From positions 28,469 through 92,468 of the forward strand of contig CAZCOB010000003.1 of assembly GCA_964500415.1 (NCBI GenBank): DNA of 64,000 nucleotides. Reading direction: 5' to 3'. Positions 58,545 to 64,000 of the stretch are shown here, piece after piece (positions within the stretch are counted from its first letter, which is position 1; every line of letters begins with the position of its first letter). Origin of the DNA: JAFGPF01 sp964500415. GTDB taxonomy: Bacteria; Chloroflexota; Dehalococcoidia; Dehalococcoidales; RBG-16-60-22. A program made the position numbers and the translations under genes. The notes beneath the pieces were generated by a model. It was not told where the DNA came from. It searched no databases and was given only the letters and a program-made list of their open reading frames with translations.

Positions 58545-60776
58545 TCAAGCAGCGGACTCTACTTTTTTGGGTTTTCCGGTCTTTTTAAGATGCGCTCCCG
58601 GTGGCAGCGGCGCCGGGGATATCTGTAGCCTGACACCGCACTGGAAACACCGTTTACCCTCAGCGACAGCACCGTCTTCCGGCAGGCCCAGCTCTACCTC
58701 GTTAAAGTTATTGATGACTTTCTCCGGAGGCAAGCATGGCATTTCCACCCTCGGCTTGCCGTTGAAATCGTCTTCCGTCATACCGGCGCAGATGCCTATT
58801 GTCCGTTCGCGGGTCAGCTCCTCGTCGATGATGCCTCTGCCGCCAAGAAACTTATCGATAGAGCTGGCCGCCCTCCTGCCGGCGGCAATGGCCCTGATGA
58901 CCGAATCCGGGCCGGTAACGGCATCGCCGCCTGCCCAGACCCCCTGCCGACTTGTCGCCATCGTCTCCGGGTCGGCCTGGATAGTATCGCCCCGGCCGGT
59001 CTTTACCTTGAAATCAGGCGATATGTCCGGCCTCTGGCCGATAGCTCCGATTATGCAATCGTATTTTGCATCGAACTCGCTCCCCTTGATGGGCACCGGC
59101 CGGCGCCGTCCGCTGGCGTCGGGCTCGCCGAGCTTATTGCGATTGCAGGTCATGACCAGGTATCTGTCCTCCTGCCTGACCTTGAGGTGTCCCGTGAGGA
59201 ATTCTATCTTTATCCCTTCCTCCAGTGCCGCCTCGACCTCCTCGGGACTGGCCGGCATCTCGGCACGGGTGCGGCGGTAGACAATAGTCACGTCCGTGGC
59301 ACCGAGTCTCAGGGCAACGCGGGCGCTGTCGATGGCCACGTTGCCGCCGCCGATGACGGCCACCTTTTTCCCCACGTCCACCTTTATACCCAGATTGGCA
59401 TCCCTCAAAAACGAAGCCCCGTCGAAGACGCCGGGCAGGTCGTCACCATCTACGCCCAGGGGCATCCCCTTATGCGCTCCCGGCCCCAGGAATACGGCTT
59501 CGTATCGCTGCTCTAAAAGCCAGTCGACGGATTCAACTCTGGTATTCAGCTTGATGTCTACCCCGGCGCTCTTTATTTCCTCGATTTCACCATCGAGCAC
59601 CTCCGGCGGCAAACGGTAGTCCGGTATCCCGACACGCATCATACCTCCCGCCCTGGAGAACTGCTCGTACACGGTAACCGCGTGACCGGCTTTCGCCAGA
59701 TAATAGCCGGTGGTCAGCCCCGCCGGGCCCGAGCCGACAATAGCCACTTTCTTACCCGTCTTCGGTAAATGCCTGGAATATTTTTTCCACTCGCCGTTAT
59801 CGCGGTCGGCGACGAAACGCTTCATAAACCTGATAGAGATAGGTTCGTTCAGGGCGCTGCGCCGGCAGGCCTCCTCGCAGGGGTGAATACATACCCTCCC
59901 CAGCACCCCGGGGAAAGGCACCTTCTCCCTGATGATAGACAGCGCCTCCTGGTATTTACCCTCGCCGATAAGGTAAACGTATAGTGGCACGTTTATGTCT
60001 GCCGGACAGGCATACTTGCAGGGCACGGCCAGAGATTCGGCTTCGCATCCGGGTTTGTACTCGCACCCCATATCCATCAGGGCGCCGGTCGGACAGACCT
60101 CGACACAGGCGCCGCAGAAGCGGCACCCCGAGTCCTGCAGCGGCCGGTCGAAAGCTGTGCCGACCACTGTCTCGAACCCCCGACGGATGAAGCTGATTGC
60201 CCCGATTCCCCTGACGTCGGCGCACATTTGCACGCATCTCCCGCAGAGAATGCAGAGATTATAGTCGCGCTTGATAAGCGATTCACGGCTGTAGTCCACC
60301 GGCAACTCTTTATATTTGTAAGGAAGCGTTACTTCCTTGAGACCGATATAATCCACCAGGTACTGAAGCTCGCATTGTCCGTTGTTGGGACAGCTTACGC
60401 AGCGCTCGGTAACGGCCACATTGCGCAGGCAGATATCGTAAGGCCCGCAACGCTCCCGCCGGTGGCAGGTCAGGCAGGCATTGGGGTGCTCCGTTAAAAT
60501 CAACTGCAGGAAGGCCCGCCTCAATTCCTGGAGTTTCTCCGTGTTGGTGGTCACCGCCATTCCTTCGGTAGCCGGCGTGGTGCAGGAAGTGGGCAGGCCG
60601 CGCATGTTCTCTATTTCCACAATACAGAGTCGGCACCCACCGTAGGGTTGCAGGTTCGGGTGATAGCAAAGGGTGGGGATATAGATACCGGCGCTCTGTG
60701 CCGCCTGCAGCACCGTAACGCCCTTCTCGACCTCTACATCTATGCCGTCAATCGTCAGTTTAATCTTATCGGCCAT
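58545..60776 (-). CDS. Iron-sulfur flavoprotein: NuoG-like ferredoxin module fused to GltD-like oxidoreductase
   Basis: A 743-residue fusion. Residues 1-80 form a [2Fe-2S] ferredoxin (LCYHPNLQPYGGCRLCIVEI, then SCTTPA). Residues about 95-120 hold the NuoG-type His-Cys3 cluster (HPNACLTCHRRERCG). Two [4Fe-4S] motifs follow (CILCGRCVQMC, CRFCGACVEVCP). Residues about 245-740 are GltD-like: CKYACPADINVPLYV, GRVCIHPCEEACRR, the FAD motif GSGPAGLTTGYYLA and the NAD(P)H motif GGGNVAIDSARVAL. A last CFQCG lies near residue 720. It probably moves electrons between NAD(P)H and ferredoxin-like partners. No catalytic partner is adjacent. A terminator-like hairpin sits directly before the ATG. Confidence 0.88.
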   Translation of the reverse strand: MADKIKLTIDGIDVEVEKGVTVLQAAQSAGIYIPTLCYHPNLQPYGGCRLCIVEIENMRGLPTSCTTPATEGMAVTTNTEKLQELRRAFLQLILTEHPNACLTCHRRERCGPYDICLRNVAVTERCVSCPNNGQCELQYLVDYIGLKEVTLPYKYKELPVDYSRESLIKRDYNLCILCGRCVQMCADVRGIGAISFIRRGFETVVGTAFDRPLQDSGCRFCGACVEVCPTGALMDMGCEYKPGCEAESLAVPCKYACPADINVPLYVYLIGEGKYQEALSIIREKVPFPGVLGRVCIHPCEEACRRSALNEPISIRFMKRFVADRDNGEWKKYSRHLPKTGKKVAIVGSGPAGLTTGYYLAKAGHAVTVYEQFSRAGGMMRVGIPDYRLPPEVLDGEIEEIKSAGVDIKLNTRVESVDWLLEQRYEAVFLGPGAHKGMPLGVDGDDLPGVFDGASFLRDANLGIKVDVGKKVAVIGGGNVAIDSARVALRLGATDVTIVYRRTRAEMPASPEEVEAALEEGIKIEFLTGHLKVRQEDRYLVMTCNRNKLGEPDASGRRRPVPIKGSEFDAKYDCIIGAIGQRPDISPDFKVKTGRGDTIQADPETMATSRQGVWAGGDAVTGPDSVIRAIAAGRRAASSIDKFLGGRGIIDEELTRERTIGICAGMTEDDFNGKPRVEMPCLPPEKVINNFNEVELGLPEDGAVAEGKRCFQCGVRLQISPAPLPPGAHLKKTGKPKKVESAA

Positions 60777-60781
60777 AACAT

Positions 60782-60814
60782 AAAAAAGCTACCCTTCAAA
60801 TTCTAAGGATAGCT
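60782..60814 (-). terminator. Attenuator-like hairpin in leader of iron-sulfur flavoprotein gene
   Basis: On the minus strand AGCTATCCTT and AAGGGTAGCT form a 10-bp stem (one G-U pair) with an 8-nt loop, followed by six T, ending about 5 nt before the ATG at 60776. An upstream AGCTA (in the GAAGCTAGAACC segment) can pair with TAGCT of the 5' arm and would disrupt it. This is the layout of transcription attenuation. Confidence 0.6.
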
Positions 60815-60980
60815 ACCTCCTGGTTCTAGCTTCATTGATTGCTGCGTTTCGCACCGTATAAACTTTAGCATTAAACGGGATACAATTCAAGACATGCATA
60901 AAGCTGATTTCACCCGATATTATCATTACTTTTATTGACAGCGCCGGCCGACACGGATAACATATTTATTAACTGAATCC

Positions 60981-61547
60981 ATGAATAACCCGAAGCCCGA
61001 TAGAAAAGAAGCTGCGCTGACAGATGGAACGGTAACGCTGCGACCTTACCGCAAAGGCGACGCCGACGATTTATATAAAGCCGTCCGGGAATCACTGGCC
61101 GAGCTGTCGGTCTGGATGCCCTGGGCCCACCAGGACTATTCCATCAGGGAAAGCCGCGACTGGCTCAAGAAAAAGCCCGGCGAGTGGAAGTATGGCATCG
61201 CTTACGACTTCGCTATTTTCGACTCTAAAGACGGTTCCTATCTGGGCGGGTGCGGCCTTAACCACATCGACCATGAGAACCTCACCGCCAACCTGGGCTA
61301 CTGGGTGAGGACGGGCCGTACCGGACAGGGAGTGGCTACCGCAGCTACTTTACTCCTGTCTGAATGGGGTTTTAAGAAACTGAGGCTTAACCGCATCGAG
61401 ATTTTAGCCGCCGACGCTAACCGGAGCAGCCTCCGTGTCGCTGAAAAAGCCGGTGCCCGGCGCGAAGGCATCCTGAGAAAGCGTATCGTCGTGGGTGAAA
61501 AAGTACACGACGCCGTGATGTTCTCGTTGATACCGGGTGATATTTAA
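60981..61547 (+). CDS. GNAT acetyltransferase (RimJ/RimL type)
   Basis: A 188-residue GNAT protein. TVTLRPYRKGDADDLYKAV opens the fold, LGYWVRTGRTGQGVATAATLLL near residue 108 is the acetyl-CoA pyrophosphate loop, and ILAADANRSSLRVAEKAGARREGILR the typical C-terminal half. This pattern fits the RimJ/RimL/SpeG-like group that acetylates protein N-termini or small amines. The substrate is unknown. A Shine-Dalgarno site is not evident before the ATG. Confidence 0.87.
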   Translation: MNNPKPDRKEAALTDGTVTLRPYRKGDADDLYKAVRESLAELSVWMPWAHQDYSIRESRDWLKKKPGEWKYGIAYDFAIFDSKDGSYLGGCGLNHIDHENLTANLGYWVRTGRTGQGVATAATLLLSEWGFKKLRLNRIEILAADANRSSLRVAEKAGARREGILRKRIVVGEKVHDAVMFSLIPGDI

Positions 61548-61665
61548 AGCTTCGGCAGGTCTTCCGGTGCCTGCTCTCCCTCACTTTCAAAGATACCCCT
61601 GCGTATTTGCTATTTATCTGCTTTAAACGCTACACTGTATTGACCCCCTCAAAGGTATACATGTA

Positions 61666-62922
61666 TTGAAGAAGCCAGGAATATTCTACGGATACTGGGT
61701 GCTGGCCGCGTGTTTCCTGCTGAACGTAATCAGCGCCGGTTGCGGCCCCATCAGCTTCAGCTTTTTCGTCACCTCCCTTGAAAAGGCTCTCAACTGGAGC
61801 CGGACGGAGATAATGACCGGATTCACCCTGTTCTTTATCTGCGCCGCCATCAGCGCGCCATTTTCCGGACGCCTGGTCCATCGCTACGGAGCCAGAAAAG
61901 TCGTCGCCACGGGCGCCTTTGCATCGTGCATCGGATATATCCTGCTGAGTCAGTTGAACAGCCTCTGGCAGTATTACATCGGCTACGCCCTCATCGGGAC
62001 CGGGGTTGCCGCCACCGGACCGGTTATCACGACGCTCATCGTATCAAACTGGTTCATTCGCCGGAGGGGTATGGCCATAGGCGCTATGTCGATGGGGGCG
62101 GGTACCGCCGGCATGATATTCACGCCTCTCGTCATTGTTTATCTGCTGCCGCACCTCGGCTTGAGCTATACCTACCTGATTTATGCCGCCATTACCGGGG
62201 TACTCGCCATTCCATTAGCCGCACTGGTCATCAGGACCCAGCCCGCCGACATGGCGCAGCTGCCCGACGGTAGAGATTCCTCGGAGATTGCCGGAATAGA
62301 GGCGGATAGAATTCTGGCTACCGGAGGCATAACCTTCAGGAACGCACTGTCCACCCAGGCTTTCTGGCTGCTGGCGGTCGCCATATTATTCATCAGCACT
62401 CACATGGGTGTCATGCAAAATCAGATTCCGCACCTGGAAGACCTCGGCTTTACCGCCGGTATCGTCGCCTCGGCGATGAGCATCGTCGCCGTAATGAGCA
62501 CCTTCGGCACGCTCCTCTTCGGGTGGCTCAGTGACAGGATTAAAGTGAAAACCGCCGCTATTATCGCCGTCATTTTACTTACCATCAGCATCGTACTGCT
62601 GATTAATATCGATATCCACTCGCCGGCCTGGCTCATCTGGACGTATGCCACGATACTGGGACTGGGTATCGGCGGCTGGATGCCCATCATGTCCCTGCTT
62701 GCCAGCGCCAATTTCGGCCTCATCGCTTACGGCACCATCTATGGCGCATTAAATGCCTTTCAAAGTATCGGCGCCGGCACGGCCCCGATTTTGTCCGGTT
62801 ATCTCTTCGATAAAACTGGCTCCTATCATTGGGCTTTTATCATCACCGCCATTGTTATTGCGCTGGGGTTACCCATTATCCTGGCGATACGCCACCCCAA
62901 ATCCTACCCTACCAGCAGATAG
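61666..62922 (+). CDS. MFS transporter, OFA-like (oxalate/formate or monocarboxylate type)
   Basis: A 418-residue 12-helix major facilitator protein. GIFYGYWVLAACFLLNVISA is the N-terminal signature of the OFA/monocarboxylate group. FSGRLVHRYGARKVVATGAF is motif A, RRRGMAIGAMSMGAGTAGM lies in helix 5, and FGWLSDRIKVKTA is the second motif A. Substrates of this group are small carboxylates; the exact one is unknown. The start is a TTG at 61666, since the nearby ATG (61661) is out of frame. It is a single-gene unit on the plus strand. Confidence 0.85.
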   Translation: MKKPGIFYGYWVLAACFLLNVISAGCGPISFSFFVTSLEKALNWSRTEIMTGFTLFFICAAISAPFSGRLVHRYGARKVVATGAFASCIGYILLSQLNSLWQYYIGYALIGTGVAATGPVITTLIVSNWFIRRRGMAIGAMSMGAGTAGMIFTPLVIVYLLPHLGLSYTYLIYAAITGVLAIPLAALVIRTQPADMAQLPDGRDSSEIAGIEADRILATGGITFRNALSTQAFWLLAVAILFISTHMGVMQNQIPHLEDLGFTAGIVASAMSIVAVMSTFGTLLFGWLSDRIKVKTAAIIAVILLTISIVLLINIDIHSPAWLIWTYATILGLGIGGWMPIMSLLASANFGLIAYGTIYGALNAFQSIGAGTAPILSGYLFDKTGSYHWAFIITAIVIALGLPIILAIRHPKSYPTSR

Positions 62923-62961
62923 AAGCCATTCGACTGCTCCACCCCTTATCCCCCCATGATA

Positions 62962-63018
62962 GCCGTCATTCCCGCCCCGTATCGGAGCACGGGGTAAACT
63001 CCGGCGGGAATCCAGTTC
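62962..63018. repeat. REP-like palindrome of the CGTCATTCCCGC type
   Basis: ATTCCCGCC (62968-62976) and GGCGGGAAT (63003-63011) pair, with CCCCGT/ACGGGG nested inside. The CGTCATTCCCGC...GCGGGAATCCAG arrangement is a widespread intergenic repeat type in bacterial genomes. It lies just after the MFS gene and may act as a terminator. Confidence 0.55.
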
Positions 63019-63024
63019 TACCTC

Positions 63025-63245
63025 ACCCCCTCGGTCCCCCTCATGACAAATCTATTCCCACCCTGGCCACCCTCGTATCACCTGCGGCTTAGCCCTCAGA
63101 AATCCCTCTCGGTCTCCCTTTGTTAAAGGGAGAAGCTATTAAGTTTCTGTTCCCTTTTTAGGTTTCCCCCTTTGAAAAAGGGGGATTAAGGGGGATTTTC
63201 ACAGGGCTTGGGTGGGAAAAGATGAGAAAGAGGGGGTGGGATTGG
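63025..63245. repeat. Intergenic MITE-like repeats, copies 10 (inverted) and 11
   Basis: Copy 10 is inverted: read on the minus strand it has TAAGCCGCAGGTGATACGAG, GGTGGCCAGGGTGGGAATAG (about 63048-63070) and ends AGGGGGTGAGGTA. That end is the exact complement of the left end of copies 2 and 3. Copy 11 is direct, with CCCCCTTTGAAAAAGGGGG and GGGCTTGGGTGGGAAAAGAT (63204-63223), ending AGAGGGGGTGGG. No gene is present. Confidence 0.7.
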
Positions 63246-63258
63246 ATGGGAACACCAT

Positions 63259-63837
63259 TTAAGAACTTTCGACTTGAGTGCCGAGGATTCTCTTCATAAG
63301 AACAAGCGATAACTTCACGCCATCTTTTTCTGAAAGAATTTCTTTCAAGAATATTTTGCTTCCCGAAGTATATGTTGCTGGAAAATTCACACTCATGTAG
63401 GTCATCTTCTTCTTTTCCTCTTCCCAGAAGCGATATTTGACTGGCTCATGTCCCTGATATTTTGTGAGAAATTTATCTATCGACTGACCTTCTTTATGCC
63501 AATTTACAATAGTTTTGTTAATCCATACCTCGTCCCACCTCTGGAAAAAAGGGAAGTGAACCATGACATTTCTGATAAAGGCGAAAAATTCACTTCCAAT
63601 TTCGGCTTCCATCGGTGGTCTACCCTTTTTCAGGTAATCTATTACCCAACCTATGGGAGGGTAATTCAGAATTTCTGCGTATACAGAAAAGACATCCTTA
63701 ATTCTGCTGAACCTGTAATAATCTTCCTTTTCCCAAAAGTTGTCCGACATAATTTCATCAAAAAGGTCGTAAAACCTGTTATATGCTAACGTCAGCAACT
63801 CTTTTTCCGCTAAAGAGGGTCTTAGTTCATTGTCCAT
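63259..63837 (-). CDS. Hypothetical protein with HEPN-like RNxxxH motif
   Basis: A 192-residue, mostly helical protein of unknown family. Residues 89-94 read RNVMVH, in the context FFAFIRNVMVHFPFF, which fits the RNxxxH motif of HEPN-type ribonucleases and toxins. The C-terminal half is Lys/Glu-rich. No antitoxin-like (MNT) gene is beside it in this window. The ATG at 63837 is preferred; the longer frame to 63897 would start inside the terminator hairpin. It is AT-rich, lies between repeats and the 23S rRNA gene end, and is probably accessory DNA. The HEPN assignment is inferred from one motif. Confidence 0.5.
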   Translation of the reverse strand: MDNELRPSLAEKELLTLAYNRFYDLFDEIMSDNFWEKEDYYRFSRIKDVFSVYAEILNYPPIGWVIDYLKKGRPPMEAEIGSEFFAFIRNVMVHFPFFQRWDEVWINKTIVNWHKEGQSIDKFLTKYQGHEPVKYRFWEEEKKKMTYMSVNFPATYTSGSKIFLKEILSEKDGVKLSLVLMKRILGTQVESS

Positions 63838-63885
63838 CAATGCAAATTGTATCTTGGAGAAGAAAATAAAGTCAAAGGCAATAGA

Positions 63886-63911
63886 AAAGAGGGGCATTTA
63901 AACCCCTCTTT
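63886..63911 (-). terminator. Intrinsic terminator after 23S rRNA
   Basis: Arms 63886-63894 and 63903-63911 (AAAGAGGGG/CCCCTCTTT) form a 9-bp stem with an 8-nt loop. T-rich sequence follows on both strands. On the minus strand it lies about 30 nt beyond the 23S rRNA 3' end. Confidence 0.7.
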
Positions 63912-63941
63912 TTATATCTTTTATCTAATACCAACCCTGAA

Positions 63942-64000
63942 GCAGGTCAAGCCTCTCGACCATTAGTACGGCTTAGCTCAATACATTACTGCACTTACAC
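63942..64000 (-). rRNA. rrl: 23S ribosomal RNA, 3' end only
   Basis: The minus strand reads into the window with GTGTAAGTGCAGTAATGTAT and then AAGCCGTACTAATGGTCGAG and AGGCTTGACCT. This is the conserved last part of 23S rRNA, including the CCGTACTAAT stretch of its final helix and the GGCTTGACC end that pairs with the 5' end. About 59 nt are visible; the gene continues past the window. No 5S rRNA follows before the terminator at 63886-63911. Confidence 0.9.

Noticed and set aside
60815..60830. GGTTCTAGC near the plus-strand side of the flavoprotein leader, like part of a preQ1 riboswitch
   Set aside because: The required downstream CCCTC...AAAAACTAA part is missing, and the strand is opposite to the gene.

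Overview
The window looks like a chromosomal segment of a Chloroflexota bacterium, most probably class Dehalococcoidia. This rests on gene content, not on a database search: a split transketolase, a Hup-type [NiFe] hydrogenase with Tat signal and b-type cytochrome, an archaeal-type UPF0200 kinase beside dCMP deaminase, a DUF128/NrpR-type regulator, a stand-alone pyruvate-kinase-like domain protein, the rpmB/fakA/fakB/recG neighbourhood and a large SRP RNA directly before ksgA. Many genes lack a Shine-Dalgarno site and begin 6-9 nt after a TATAAT-like box, which suggests leaderless transcripts.

Layout. 1-14.8 kb is mostly housekeeping: thpR (edge), amidohydrolase, ribosomal protein L25, methyltransferase, split transketolase, dCMP deaminase, UPF0200 kinase, CCA-type nucleotidyltransferase, rubrerythrin, ferredoxin-nitroreductase, an alpha/beta hydrolase-ispE-ksgA run, SRP RNA, a rearranged patch holding a second SRP promoter and a phosphoesterase fragment, a HIT protein, an NrpR-like regulator and cysK. 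15-16.7 kb holds decayed or small genes and an SDR oxidoreductase. 16.9-21.3 kb is a hydrogenase operon (HTH protein, small and large subunits, cytochrome b, maturation protease, small membrane protein). 21.4-30.6 kb carries a phosphoesterase, thiL, a hotdog thioesterase, a HAD phosphatase, ndk, rsfS, a pseudouridine synthase, an ATP-grasp acyl-CoA synthetase subunit, an acyl-CoA ligase and a lipid kinase. 30.7-38 kb is recG, three fakB (DegV) genes, fakA and rpmB, so fatty-acid activation sits beside ribosome and repair genes. 38-45 kb is an arginine operon (argJ, argB, argD, hydrolase, argG, argH). 45-64 kb has a PK-like plus cysteine-rich protein pair, two further hydrolase-type genes, a broken PIN-like gene, mutS, signalling and transport genes, a 743-residue iron-sulfur flavoprotein, two MFS permeases and a HEPN-like gene. 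The window ends in the 3' end of a 23S rRNA on the minus strand.

Between genes, a family of C/G-run-rich repeats of about 100-360 bp recurs at least eleven times. They have MITE-like ends, an internal GC hairpin and a conserved GGGTGGGAATAGAT core. AT-rich single genes (HIT, PIN-like, the 202-residue unknown, HEPN-like) tend to lie directly beside these repeats. The most unusual features are the duplicated SRP promoter fused to a phosphoesterase fragment, two terminator/antiterminator leaders (one with an extra structured domain), a candidate structured RNA upstream of the pseudouridine synthase, and a PIN-like gene interrupted by one in-frame stop. I saw no tRNA, CRISPR array, prophage or intact transposase gene.
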